The notes: generated by a model from the letters alone, not told the origin. Positions 36,259-46,215 are shown, counted from the first letter of the stretch. The stretch: DNA of 64,000 bases from Bifidobacterium aesculapii (GCF_001417815.1 NZ_BCFK01000037.1:20471-84470); one strand, 5' to 3'. A program made the numbers and translations.

Positions 36259-39200
36259 TCAGGCGCGGCGCTTGCGCAGCACGAGAGCCGCGCCACCGGC
36301 GAGCGCGGCCATCACGGCCACACCGGCCAGAGCGGCCACAGCCGAACCGGTCTCCGACAGACCAGGCTGCTTGCTGGACGGCTTGGCGCCCGGCTTCGCC
36401 TTCACGGTCACCGTGCGCTGCTTCGTCGCGGATGCGCCCTGCTTGTCGGTCACGGAATACGTGAGCCTGTACACGCCGGCCTTCGAGGTATCCACCGAAC
36501 CGGACACCTCAATCGACCCGGTCAGGTCGCCATCCTCCTTATCGGAGGCCGTCACACCGGCCAGCGCATCGAACTTCGCACCAACCTCGACCGTCACATC
36601 CTCCGCACCGGAAATCGTCGGCGCAGCATTGACGACGGCGGGCTTCGGAGTCACCGTCACCGCAAACTCGGCGCTCAGGCCACGGTAGGAAACCGTGACG
36701 GTCTTCGTGCCGTCGCTGGAGGAATCGAAGCCGGTGAACGTGAGATCAGCGTCGCCGGAGTCGATCAAATCGCTCGCGGTCTCCTTGTCACCGATCTTGT
36801 ACACGGCATACACCTTCACACCGGAGGCGGTGCGGTCGAACTCCTCACCCACCTGGTAGGTGCTCTTGACGACCTCCACCCGAAGTTCGGCGAGCTTCGG
36901 CAGCGCGCCGAACGCCACGGTGTAGGTCTTCGTCGTACCGTCCTCGGCGGTCACGGTCACGGTGGCGGTGCCGCCGTTGTCCGCGGTCGCCTGTTCGATG
37001 GCGACCTTCGCCTTGTCGGCGTCGGCGGCCGTCGCGCCCACCTGCGGGTAGGCGGAGGCGTCGCCGGCGAGCAGGGACGCGGCGTCATACTTGGTCTCGG
37101 AGGCGGTGAAGCCTTCCAGATCCTTGCCGTCCACGGTCAGCGAGGCGAGATCGGCGTTGCTGGAGGGCGTGGGCTCGGGCTCGCTGCCGCCCTGCTGTTC
37201 GCTGATCTTCACTTCGGCGACCTTCGCGTAGTCGTTGCCGTCCGCGTAGGTGAGGTTGAGACGCAGACCCTTGGTGGCGGGCAACTTGCTCAGGTCGGCT
37301 TCGGTGGAGGCGCCGGCGGCGGTGTTGACGGTCACGGCCGGAACCTGCGCGTCGGTGGCGTCCGTCCACGTGGCGCCGTCCTCACCGAGGTAGGAGACGG
37401 TGAGGCTCTTCGGCGCGGCTTCGCCCTTGGCCTTGTCCACGGTGAACGTGAGCTTGTCGAGCTTGCGCTCGGCGTTGCCGAACGTGTAGCTCAGCCACGG
37501 GGTCTTGTCGCCGGTGCCCCAGTTCGACCAGTTGGTGGCCGGATCGTTGTCGCACGTGAGCGACGGCAGCGAGGCGGAGGCCCAGTTGCTGGCCGGTTCG
37601 TACTTCGACGCGGCTGCGGTGGCGCAGTAGAGGCGCGCGAGGTTGCTTTCCACGGTCACGGTGGTCTTGGCGGTCACGGTCTTGTCGGCCACGAGCGTGA
37701 CGGTGACGTCCTGCTTGCCGAGTTTGGAGGTGTCCGCTGCGATCGTGTATTCGGCCGGTTCGAGCACGCGAGTCTTGCCGTTGGTCAGCGTGGCGGTGAC
37801 GGTCACATCCTTCGGTTCCAGCGTCTGGCCCTGCGGGATGGTGGATTGCGGGCCGGCTGCGGTGATGGACTTCACCGCGGCGGTCTGCGAGCCGAACGCG
37901 GTGCCGTTGAACAGCACGGTGAACGCGCCCTTGTTGTTGTTGGACGTGGCGAACACGCCGGCATCAAGGCCGGCGGCGTCCGCGCCGCTCAGGGTCACGG
38001 TGGCGACGTCCTGCCACTCAGCATCGGCGGCCGCATCGCCGGCACGCCAGTAGCCCTTGAGCTGGTCCTCGGAGATGCGTTCCAGCTTGAGCTGGACGCC
38101 GGTGCCGGTGCTGGTGCCGAAGCCGGAGCCCACGTGGCCGCTTTCCTTGTCGATGTAGCCGTTGCCGTCGGAATCGTACTGCATGTAGATGCCGCTCGGG
38201 CTGGCGAGGAGCGTGGCGTACCCCTTGCCGCCGTTCGCGTAGTCAAGGCTGTTGCGCACGACGAGGCCGGCGCGCGGATCGTTGTTGCCGCCCAAATCGG
38301 CCGGCTTGACGGTGGTCACGAGCGTCTCACCGGCTTCCAGCACATCCCACTGGTAGACGGAGCTGCCTTCGTTGCGGTCGGTCCACACGCCGTTGTTGGC
38401 GTTGTCGGTGATGGAGAAATCGTAGGAACCGTTGGCCGCGGCCACCTTGCAGGCGCTGCCGCCCTTCCAGTGGATTTCCTTCCACGGGCTGGCGACCGGG
38501 TCGGAGCAGGTCACGGAAACCTGGCGGCGGAACGTGCGTCCGGGGTTGAAGTTCGTGTCTTCGGCGAGCGTGCCGGTGACGGTGTACGTGCCGGGCGCGT
38601 TGAACACGTAGGTGCCGGTCTTGCCGGCGACGGGCGTGCCGCCGTCAACGGTCCACGTGGTCTTGACCTTCACGGTCTTGGCCGCGTCGCCCTTGCCTTC
38701 GGTGACGTCGACCTCGCCGGGCAGACTCACCGTGCCGCCGGTGCTGACGGATTCGGGCACGTCATCGTTCACGGTCCAATCCACCACGGAGCCCTTGGCG
38801 CCGCCGTGGTTGTCCCAGTAGTCCAGACCCCAGCCGTCCGGCTCGCCTTCCTGCGCGGGGTTGTGCATTTCGATGGAGCCGTTCTCGCCGATGGTCAACG
38901 GCAGCCACACGTAGGTGGAATCGGCCTTGCCGTCGTCCCAACGATCGCCGAGGTAGATGAAGTGGCCCTTGGCCTGGTCCACGGCGAGCACGCTGGCGGA
39001 TTGCGAGCCGAACGTGGTGCCGCGGCTGTCGCCTACGGACAGGAGGCCATCGGCGCCTTCGGGCATGCTGTTGTACCAGGTGTTCTCGTGTGCGTCGTTC
39101 TTCTCCACGCCACGGGTCCAGCTGCCGAGCATGGAGTCGGCGGTGTAGTAGGTCTGCTTGTTCGGAGCCCAGCCGGTGGCGCCGGAGGCGATGATGTTGT

Positions 39201-40305
39201 ATCGGCCGTTGTATTGGAAGACGGCCGGGGCTTCGAGCGAGCCGTTCTGCTTGACGATCTGGAAGTCCTCGCCACGCACGGGCGCGCCATCCTTGCCGTC
39301 GGCGAGGATGTACGGGTACTTGCCGTCCGCCGAGTACTGCTTCTCGCCTTCGGACTGGTCCACGGTGGTGGTCTTGACCACGTTCGTGTAGTCGTCGTTG
39401 AGCTTGGCGATGTACAAGGTGGCGTTCGCTTCGGAGGAGTACAGCACGTAGGCGCTCTTATCCTTCGGGTCGACGAACACGGTCATGTCGCGGCTGTCGC
39501 CGTTCTCGCCCCAGCTGGGGTTGCCGGCCGCTTCCTTCCAGTTGTTCTGGTTGGGCAGACGGTAGGCGCCGATCATGGTGAACGGGCCGGCCGGGTTGTC
39601 GGAGACGGCCACGCCGGCGAGCGCACGCGCGTAGTTGGATCCGCCGGGCGTGGTGCTGCCGTCGGAGTGCCACCAGAGCACGTACTGCTTGTTCTTCTCG
39701 TTGTAGATGATCTTCGGGCGTTCGAAGATGCCTTGTACGGAGTCCTTCTTGCCGTCGCCGTCCTGATCGGGGTTGGTGTTGAGGTATGGGAAGATGGCGT
39801 CCGCCTTGGCGGTGTCCACGGTGCCGTCGTCCTTGGTCAGGTTGTAGGCCTTGTCGAAGTAGACGTAGTCGGCGTTGGTCTTGTCGGTGAGCTGGGCCTT
39901 GCTGGTCACGGCTCGCAGGGCGACGCCGAGGTCGGTCCAGTTGTAGAGGTCCTTGGACATGTACGCGTGGACGCCGGGGCTGTTGTCGTAGCCGTTGGAG
40001 CGGTCTTCGCCGTACCAGTAGTAGGCGTCGCCGACCTTGACGACCTGGCCGCCGTGCGCTTGGATGTGGGTGCCGCCGTTGCCGTCGGCGTTCTTGGCGT
40101 ACCAGTACGGCTTGAAGTAGTCGTTGGAGCCGCTGCCGGGGTCGGTGGTGGGTTGGAAGTTGGTGTAGGTGGGTACTTGGTCGATGGTCGGCAGATAGTC
40201 GACGCCGGCCGCGCTGGCGCTGGATGCGGCGAGTCCGCATGACAGCAGCGTCGCCGCCGCGGCGATCGCCGCGATCAACGTCCTTTTGCCGTTGTTGCTC
40301 TTCAT
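36259..40305 (-). CDS. Cell-surface GH43_24 exo-beta-1,3-galactanase, multidomain
   Basis: A 1348-residue secreted enzyme with signal peptide 1-32. The catalytic domain (about 60-510) has the GH43_24 signatures THIQAHGGQVV and DAYYWYGED, with Glu195 (GIFERPK), Glu358 (GSLEAPA) and Gln435 (FGSQSAS), matching the Glu/Glu/Gln set of exo-beta-1,3-galactanases, which lack the usual GH43 Asp base. Beta-sandwich domains, an F5/8C-like domain, a cadherin-like domain and Big-type Ig repeats follow, ending in LSETGSAV, a membrane helix and LRKRRA. GGGAAG lies before the ATG. It is 249 bases after the GH30 gene and probably shares its promoter. Confidence 0.88.
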   Translation of the reverse strand: MKSNNGKRTLIAAIAAAATLLSCGLAASSASAAGVDYLPTIDQVPTYTNFQPTTDPGSGSNDYFKPYWYAKNADGNGGTHIQAHGGQVVKVGDAYYWYGEDRSNGYDNSPGVHAYMSKDLYNWTDLGVALRAVTSKAQLTDKTNADYVYFDKAYNLTKDDGTVDTAKADAIFPYLNTNPDQDGDGKKDSVQGIFERPKIIYNEKNKQYVLWWHSDGSTTPGGSNYARALAGVAVSDNPAGPFTMIGAYRLPNQNNWKEAAGNPSWGENGDSRDMTVFVDPKDKSAYVLYSSEANATLYIAKLNDDYTNVVKTTTVDQSEGEKQYSADGKYPYILADGKDGAPVRGEDFQIVKQNGSLEAPAVFQYNGRYNIIASGATGWAPNKQTYYTADSMLGSWTRGVEKNDAHENTWYNSMPEGADGLLSVGDSRGTTFGSQSASVLAVDQAKGHFIYLGDRWDDGKADSTYVWLPLTIGENGSIEMHNPAQEGEPDGWGLDYWDNHGGAKGSVVDWTVNDDVPESVSTGGTVSLPGEVDVTEGKGDAAKTVKVKTTWTVDGGTPVAGKTGTYVFNAPGTYTVTGTLAEDTNFNPGRTFRRQVSVTCSDPVASPWKEIHWKGGSACKVAAANGSYDFSITDNANNGVWTDRNEGSSVYQWDVLEAGETLVTTVKPADLGGNNDPRAGLVVRNSLDYANGGKGYATLLASPSGIYMQYDSDGNGYIDKESGHVGSGFGTSTGTGVQLKLERISEDQLKGYWRAGDAAADAEWQDVATVTLSGADAAGLDAGVFATSNNNKGAFTVLFNGTAFGSQTAAVKSITAAGPQSTIPQGQTLEPKDVTVTATLTNGKTRVLEPAEYTIAADTSKLGKQDVTVTLVADKTVTAKTTVTVESNLARLYCATAAASKYEPASNWASASLPSLTCDNDPATNWSNWGTGDKTPWLSYTFGNAERKLDKLTFTVDKAKGEAAPKSLTVSYLGEDGATWTDATDAQVPAVTVNTAAGASTEADLSKLPATKGLRLNLTYADGNDYAKVAEVKISEQQGGSEPEPTPSSNADLASLTVDGKDLEGFTASETKYDAASLLAGDASAYPQVGATAADADKAKVAIEQATADNGGTATVTVTAEDGTTKTYTVAFGALPKLAELRVEVVKSTYQVGEEFDRTASGVKVYAVYKIGDKETASDLIDSGDADLTFTGFDSSSDGTKTVTVSYRGLSAEFAVTVTPKPAVVNAAPTISGAEDVTVEVGAKFDALAGVTASDKEDGDLTGSIEVSGSVDTSKAGVYRLTYSVTDKQGASATKQRTVTVKAKPGAKPSSKQPGLSETGSAVAALAGVAVMAALAGGAALVLRKRRA

Positions 40306-40471
40306 TGAGATGATTCTTCCCCTGAGAAAATCTGTGATTGGAATGTGCGGCACTGCGTGGGTATGTGAATAGGTGAACGTCGGTTGCGTGACAGTCACGT
40401 ATGGTGCGCGCGGTGCCGCACGGTCGGCCGGGAATCCCGAATGTGCGGGGATTCCCGGTGTCGCTGATGGT

Positions 40472-40520
40472 CTACGGGCCGGTGCGGCCGCGTAAGCCGC
40501 GCGACCGGGTCGGCCCGTAG
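40472..40520 (-). terminator. Intercistronic hairpin between GH30 and GH43 genes
   Basis: CTACGGGCCG pairs with CGGCCCGTAG around 29 GC-rich bases. No T run follows, so partial read-through into the GH43 gene is likely. Confidence 0.5.
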
Positions 40521-40553
40521 GCCGACGCCGGTTGTGCGCGGCGTTCGCGCGGC

Positions 40554-43500
40554 TTACGAGCGGCGCTTGCGGGTGATGAGCACCACTCCCGCAGCGGCGA
40601 CGAGCAGGGCGATGACGCCCACCACGCCGCTTACGGATGCGCCGGTCGCGGACAGTCCACCGGCGGGCTTGGCGCCAGGCGCGGGCTGCGGCTTCGGCTC
40701 GGGAGTGACGGGGGCGGGCTTGATCGTCACGTTGAACGTGGCGGACTTGCCACGGTAGGTGACGGTGACGGGCTTGTTCTCTCCCGCGACGGTGGAGTCG
40801 AATCCGGAGACCACATAACCGGCGCTCGCATCGTCGGACGGCTGGAGTTCGACCGTCTCACCGCTCTCGTAGACGGCGTTGACCTTGAGACCGGTGAGGT
40901 CGAGCGCTTCGCCGATCTCGTATTCGGTCTTGGTCGGGCCGGTCACGGTAAGGCCGGTGAGCTCGTCCACGTTGAACGTCACCGTGTACTGCTTGGTGGT
41001 GGCGCCGTCCGCGGCGGTCACGTCGATGACGGCCGTGCCGCCCAGCTTGCCGGCTTCCACGACATCGCCGGTCACCTTGACGGTGGCGGCGTTGTCCGTG
41101 GCGAAGGCCTGCAGCACCGGGTTGGCCTGCGCGTCATACGGCAGGTCGACGGTGTACTTGCCGGTCTCGTTCTTCGGATCGAGGATGCTCTTACCGTCGA
41201 CACGCAGGTCGCCGAGCGTGGCGTCAGAGGCCGGCTTCGCGGTCTGCTGCGCCTGGAAGATGCGCACTTCGGCGATCTTGGCGTAGTAGTTGGCGTTGTC
41301 GGCGTAGGTGAGCTTGAGGCGCACGCCCTTGGTGGCGGGCAGCGCGTTCAGGTTCGCCGTGGTGACGTCGCCGCCGTTGATCTTGGCGCCGGTCTCGACC
41401 TTGACGTCGGAGTCCTTCCACGTCATGCCGTCCTCGTCGAGGTACTGCACGGTGAACGCCTTCGGCGTGGCCTCGCCGTACGAGACGAAGTCGAGGTCGT
41501 TGAGCTTGTACGCGTTGTCGAAGGTGTAGCTCACCCACGGGTCCTTGTCGTCGGCACTGGACTGATTCTTCCAGTTCGACCAGGAGGTGCCGTTGTCGCC
41601 GTCGCAGGTCTTCTGCACGGTGTTCGAGCCTTCGGTGGACGACGCCTCGGAGGCGCTGCAGAACTTGGCGGCGAGGTTCTCGCCGTTCACGGTCTCGCCT
41701 TCGGTCACGTATACGGTCAGCTTGGCGGCGATCGTCTTGCCGGTGCCGTCGTCGGTGTCGACGGCACCGGTGACGGTCACGGTCTCGCCGGCTTCGGCGA
41801 AATCGGTATCCGCGAGCTTCGTCCAATCCCACGTGACGCCGCGCGCGAACGCCGGCGAAGCGCCGACGTGCGCGTCGACGGTCGTGGGTGCCGCGGCCTT
41901 GACCGCGTCAAGCGTGGCGCCCGCGGCGAGCGTCACGGAGGCGGGATCGGTCACGTCGAACGCGCCGACGTAGACCTTCGCGGTGACCTTGAACTCGTTG
42001 CCGTAGATGTCCTTGGCGGTGCCGGTGGCCTCATAGGTGCCGGTCTTGGCCGTGTCGACCTTCGTCACGTCCCAATCGGAGACAGTGGCCGGGCCTTCGC
42101 CCCACGCGTAGTAGAGTGTCACGGTCTCGGGCAGCTGGGCGGGGGCGTTGACGGCGGTCTGCACGTTCACGGGCTTAGCGCCGGTCGGAACGACGTCGCG
42201 CAGCGTCCAGGTCTGGTTCGAGGCGGGCGAGGTGCCGCTCGGCGACTGCCACAGGCCGACCTTGGTGCCGACGGCGGTCTTGGAGCCGTCCACGTCAAGG
42301 TTCTGCTTGGCGGCCGCGTTGAGCAGCTGGTAGGTGGAGCCGTTGGACGTGTTGAGGATCCATTCGGCGGTCTTGTCGCTCTTGGCCTGCTCGACCGTCA
42401 GCGAATCGGAGAAGGCGTTGGTGCCGTCCTTGGAGACGAGCACCTTGCCGTCAGCGTTGGTGATCACGAACGCCTTGAGGTCGGGGCGCTCGGAATCGGC
42501 GGGCTGCTCGATCGGGGTGAACGTGAAGGTCTGCTGCTTGGCGGCGTCGGCGGTGGTGGCCGCATCGGCGAGGGACAGCGCGGAGTCGCCGGCGGCGACG
42601 TTCGCGAGAACCTTGCCGGACTGCTTGCCGACGAGCTGGTACGCGTGGCCGGACTGCACGCCCGCGTCCTTGGCGACGCCGGAGACGCCCTTGAGCTGGA
42701 TGGAGGCGATGGAGCGAGCCGGAACCGTCACGGTGGCGGTCTTGGCGGCCTTGTCGATTACGACGGAGCCCGCGGCCTGCTTGACGTTGCTGGTCTTGGC
42801 GAACACCTCCGGAGTGGCGGCGTCCACGCCCTTGTCCTTGTCCTCCTGGGCGGTCTCAGTGGTCAGGTACAGGTCGCCGGACGCGTCGTCGGCGATCTCG
42901 CCGTACTTGGAGAGGTCGATGACGAACGTCTGCGCGGCGGTGCCGGAGTTGCGGTGCACGATGGTCTGCGTGGTGCCGTCCGCAGCGGTGGCGGTCATCG
43001 TATTGTTCTCGTCGTTGTTCGCGATGACCTTGTCACCGGGGTGGATGAAGTGCGTGATGGCCTTCACGCCGTTGTACTTGGCGTTCGCGATGACGGTGCA
43101 CGGGGCGATGCCGTCGGTCTTGCCGCCGTTGTTGTTGACGCGGCGCTCGGAGTAGAGCTTGCCGTCCGCGCCGGCCACGGTGCAGTCGAAGTCGATGAGC
43201 ACGGTGCCCCAGTTGGTGTTCTCGCCGGCCGGGTTGACGTTCGAGCCCATCTGCATGTTGTAGAGGTCCTCGACGACCTGCCAGAAGGTGAAGTCCTTGG
43301 ACTGCAGGCGGGTCACGTTGGAGCTGATCTTGCTCATCATGCCGAGCGCGTTGTCGAAGCCGTACGGGTTGTAGGAGCCGGACTGCCAGGAGCCGTCCAC
43401 CTCGCTCATCGAGAGCTTCTTGCCGTCGGCTTGGGCGACGTCGCGGGCCTGCATCTGGCCGCCGTCGCCGTACGCGTGCACGTTGTACTGGTCGACGAGG

Positions 43501-44615
43501 TCACGCACCTCCTGCGGGTACGCGTTGTACGACTTGATGAAGTCGCTGGCGTTCGTGGCGTCGGTGGCGGCGATGATCGTGTCCTCGTTGCCGTTCAGCG
43601 CGGCGGCGAGGGCGTTGAGGGTCTGCTGCTGCTGGGCGTTGTCGACGTGCATGCCCTCCTGCGGCTTCTTCAGGCCGGTCGAGTACGGGGTGGCTTCGGC
43701 GTTCTTGTCCTTGTAGTACTTGTTCCAGTAGCGCTTGACGAGCTGGCCGTTGGCGCCGCTCCATGCATCGCTGAGGCCATCGGCCGCGGTGTCGCCGGGC
43801 GTGCCCCAATAGCTGGTCTCGGACTCGTTGAACGGCTCGACGGTGTCGACGTTCGCGCCGAGGCTTTCGAGATGCTCTACGTTCTTGGCGAGGTATTGGG
43901 CGAACTTCTCCGGATCCTTGAGGTTGTTCTTGCCGGAGTTGTAGCCGCCGGTCGCGTAGCCGCTTTCGGTGAGGAACCACGGCGCGGAGTTGGAGAACGC
44001 CTCGATGTCGGTGATGTCCGGGTTGTCGCCGGTGGCGCCGCGGCTGATCCACCAGTCCTGCGCGGAGGACTTGGAGAAGTCGTACTGGCTGCTGTCGGTC
44101 GGGTCGAACGCGGCGGCGAGCTTGTCCTTGTCCGCCTGCTTGGTGGTGACGCCGTCGCCGTAGGTCTTGGCCGAACCGTCGGCGTCGTCCTTCCACGTAC
44201 CGGGCACGGCGGCGCCCTGACGCATGAACGGGTAGCCGTAGGCCACGTCGGAGGCGTTGCCGCCGCCCACGTTGTAGCGGGCCATGTTGAGGTCGAGGCC
44301 GGTCTCGCCGAAAACGGACTGGTAGAACTGCTCACGCAGTTGCTTGCCGTATTCCACGGCCTTCTTCTTGGACGCCTCGTCGCCGAGGTTGTCGGTGATG
44401 GACGATTCCTCGCCCAGGCTGCCGGTGGCGTTGGCGAACCAGGCGAGCGAGGTGCCCCATCCTTCGAATGAGTTGGCGTTCCATGGGTTCGGCGTCACGG
44501 TAATGGTGGCGTTGCCATCTGCGGCATACGCGGTGCTCGTCGTGGCGAGCGCCCCTCCCCCCAACAAAGTTGCCGCCGCAACCATTGCGGCCAGCGATGT
44601 TCGAATAGCCTTCAT
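40554..44615 (-). CDS. Cell-surface GH30_5-like endo-beta-1,6-galactanase, multidomain
   Basis: A 1353-residue secreted enzyme with signal peptide 1-31. The catalytic domain starts at FEGWGTSLAW (50-59). The acid/base Glu264 is in EPFNESE and the nucleophile Glu405 in SMSEVDGS, as in GH30 galactanases. It is followed by a ricin-B-like lectin region (GHAYQLVGKQSGKVL to WTLRDV), Big-type Ig domains, an F5/8C (CBM32-like) domain, a cadherin-like sandwich and the anchor LSATGASV, helix, TRKRRS. AAGGAG precedes the ATG. It should cut beta-1,6-galactan side chains of type II arabinogalactan and work with the two GH43 enzymes. Confidence 0.88.
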   Translation of the reverse strand: MKAIRTSLAAMVAAATLLGGGALATTSTAYAADGNATITVTPNPWNANSFEGWGTSLAWFANATGSLGEESSITDNLGDEASKKKAVEYGKQLREQFYQSVFGETGLDLNMARYNVGGGNASDVAYGYPFMRQGAAVPGTWKDDADGSAKTYGDGVTTKQADKDKLAAAFDPTDSSQYDFSKSSAQDWWISRGATGDNPDITDIEAFSNSAPWFLTESGYATGGYNSGKNNLKDPEKFAQYLAKNVEHLESLGANVDTVEPFNESETSYWGTPGDTAADGLSDAWSGANGQLVKRYWNKYYKDKNAEATPYSTGLKKPQEGMHVDNAQQQQTLNALAAALNGNEDTIIAATDATNASDFIKSYNAYPQEVRDLVDQYNVHAYGDGGQMQARDVAQADGKKLSMSEVDGSWQSGSYNPYGFDNALGMMSKISSNVTRLQSKDFTFWQVVEDLYNMQMGSNVNPAGENTNWGTVLIDFDCTVAGADGKLYSERRVNNNGGKTDGIAPCTVIANAKYNGVKAITHFIHPGDKVIANNDENNTMTATAADGTTQTIVHRNSGTAAQTFVIDLSKYGEIADDASGDLYLTTETAQEDKDKGVDAATPEVFAKTSNVKQAAGSVVIDKAAKTATVTVPARSIASIQLKGVSGVAKDAGVQSGHAYQLVGKQSGKVLANVAAGDSALSLADAATTADAAKQQTFTFTPIEQPADSERPDLKAFVITNADGKVLVSKDGTNAFSDSLTVEQAKSDKTAEWILNTSNGSTYQLLNAAAKQNLDVDGSKTAVGTKVGLWQSPSGTSPASNQTWTLRDVVPTGAKPVNVQTAVNAPAQLPETVTLYYAWGEGPATVSDWDVTKVDTAKTGTYEATGTAKDIYGNEFKVTAKVYVGAFDVTDPASVTLAAGATLDAVKAAAPTTVDAHVGASPAFARGVTWDWTKLADTDFAEAGETVTVTGAVDTDDGTGKTIAAKLTVYVTEGETVNGENLAAKFCSASEASSTEGSNTVQKTCDGDNGTSWSNWKNQSSADDKDPWVSYTFDNAYKLNDLDFVSYGEATPKAFTVQYLDEDGMTWKDSDVKVETGAKINGGDVTTANLNALPATKGVRLKLTYADNANYYAKIAEVRIFQAQQTAKPASDATLGDLRVDGKSILDPKNETGKYTVDLPYDAQANPVLQAFATDNAATVKVTGDVVEAGKLGGTAVIDVTAADGATTKQYTVTFNVDELTGLTVTGPTKTEYEIGEALDLTGLKVNAVYESGETVELQPSDDASAGYVVSGFDSTVAGENKPVTVTYRGKSATFNVTIKPAPVTPEPKPQPAPGAKPAGGLSATGASVSGVVGVIALLVAAAGVVLITRKRRS

Positions 44616-44760
44616 AATGCTCCTTACTTCCAGCTTTTCGCTTATTCGCGCCCTCGTCGGCCCGATGACCGCTTCGCTGCAATACCATGCGTCTCCGCCA
44701 CCATGCGACTCGGGCACGCACCGGCTCCTTCACCCGGCGCATCGATTTGCCACGCAAGAA

Positions 44761-44776
44761 ATGTTTGCGCAAACAT
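44761..44776. promoter_or_regulatory. LacI-type operator, copy 2
   Basis: ATGTTTGCGCAAACAT, identical to 35958-35973, 146 bases upstream of the GH30 start. The GH30-GH43 pair and the distal GH43 gene are therefore likely one regulon. Confidence 0.82.
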
Positions 44777-44875
44777 CCCGATAGGGGTCATTTTACCACA
44801 ACAACCGACATTTTTTGCCTGTGATGAGCCTGCCGACTGAGACAATGGAAACCATGGCGAAAAAGCCATCGGCCA

Positions 44876-45045
44876 GCGGCGGATTGCACGGATTTGAGCC
44901 CATTGCTCCGTATTTTCGGTCGCTGACGTCCGCTCAGCGGCGGATTGCACGGAGCAGTGGGTCTTTCTCCGTAATATCCGCCGATGAGTTGTTCTGAGCG
45001 GCGGTTTGCACGGAACAATGGATCCATCTCCGTATTTTCCGCCGC
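44876..45045. repeat. Three tandem 61-bp palindromic units
   Basis: Units begin at 44876, 44937 and 44998 with GCGGCGGATTGCACGGA-like sequence. Each folds on itself (ACGGA with TCCGT, CGGCGG with CCGCCG), but the loops differ. No gene is supported here. Confidence 0.8.
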
Positions 45046-45109
45046 AGGGATTGCCACGGTGGCCACGGTGGCATTGCCGACCTACCCACTGCTTTCCCTT
45101 GTTGTCGCG

Positions 45110-45492
45110 AACCTGCGCGGTTCAGGGCATGACTTGCGCGATTGGACGGCGAACCTGCGCAGTCGGCGGGCGAACCTGCGCAGTCCAAGCCCCAATCTGC
45201 GCACAGGGGTGCTGAAAGAAGCCCTCCGCAAGACATTGGAGCATATGCGCCATATTCCGAAAAGCCCGGAATACCAAGGAAACCACCGACGACACCCCAC
45301 CCGTCGCAAACCGGCCTTCACGACCCCCACGCACAGGTTCGCCGTAGGACTGCACAGGTTCGGAGCCAAACTGCGCAGGTTCATACCCAAACCGCGCAAG
45401 TTCACGCGCCAACTACACAGGTTCGAGACCGAACCGCGCAAGTTCGAGACCGAACCGCACAGGTTCATACCCCGACCCGACCGCACAGGTCC
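45110..45492. repeat. Mirrored 21-bp array, locus D (5 forward, 8 inverted units)
   Basis: Forward units start at 45110, 45131, 45152, 45173 and 45194; inverted units at 45331, 45352, 45373, 45394, 45415, 45436, 45457 and about 45482. Centre and inner borders resemble locus C (CACAGGGGTGCTGAAAGAAG; GGCCTTCACGACCCCC). It precedes the second small zinc-motif gene by about 350 bases. Confidence 0.92.
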
Positions 45493-45839
45493 GACACCAC
45501 TCTTGCAATCATGGACACGCCACGCACGCATTCGTCTGGTCCCGTCGCATAAGACCGCCCGATCACCACCATGCGAGTCGGCCGACTCGCCGCCGCCCTC
45601 CTGTCGACCGCCGTCACGTAAGCCGACCATACCACCGTCGGCGGCCGCAGCAAGACAACCCGAATACCACCCGACACGCCGATACACTGGCGCTCTAATG
45701 TGACTTGTGTTACACATTCAACCGTTTTCTTTGGTTCCGTCAGTCATCGCGCGTACACTGGGAAGTGCTCGAAAGCGGAGAAGCTTCCGGACCTACGAGA
45801 AGGCGAAGTAGATAAAGGCCCAAAGAAGGGGAAGAACCC

Positions 45840-45974
45840 ATGTCACAGCATATTTGCAGCATCGCGGGATGCACTCACGAAGCGGAGGAAGCCGGCCTGT
45901 GCGGCGCCCACTTCACGGCGGCTCTGGTCCATGGGGCCTTCCAATACAGCACCACCAGCCGGGCCCACAACTGA
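45840..45974 (+). CDS. 44-residue zinc-motif small protein, copy 2
   Basis: Encodes the same 44 residues as 26384-26518, again with Cys-x4-Cys-x9-Cys-x2-His and AAGGGGAAG before the ATG. The upstream 160 bases are also almost unchanged, while the 230 bases after the stop have diverged. This selective conservation favours a real, expressed gene. Confidence 0.65.
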   Translation: MSQHICSIAGCTHEAEEAGLCGAHFTAALVHGAFQYSTTSRAHN

Positions 45975-46215
45975 CCCACAGTCGACGGCCACGTAGCGGC
46001 CACACCTGCCCGGTCATGAACGTCACAGCGTCACAATGTAAGAGCGCAACAACGTAACAACGTCCATAACCACAGGGCAGCGTTCCGACACCGGAACCCG
46101 CCCGGCCAACGGCATCAGTGGACCGCAACGACTCCTCGCAGGACCCGCCAGCCACACGGCACGGAATCGCCCCATTCACCGGCGCCCCGGCGCCCCAGCG
46201 ATTCGCCGCAGCAAC

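Noticed and set aside
35395..40242. Plus-strand open frame of 1615 codons opposite the GH43 genes
   Set aside because: Antisense to two genes with signal peptides, catalytic motifs and anchors; composition is Val/Gly/Arg-rich without domains.
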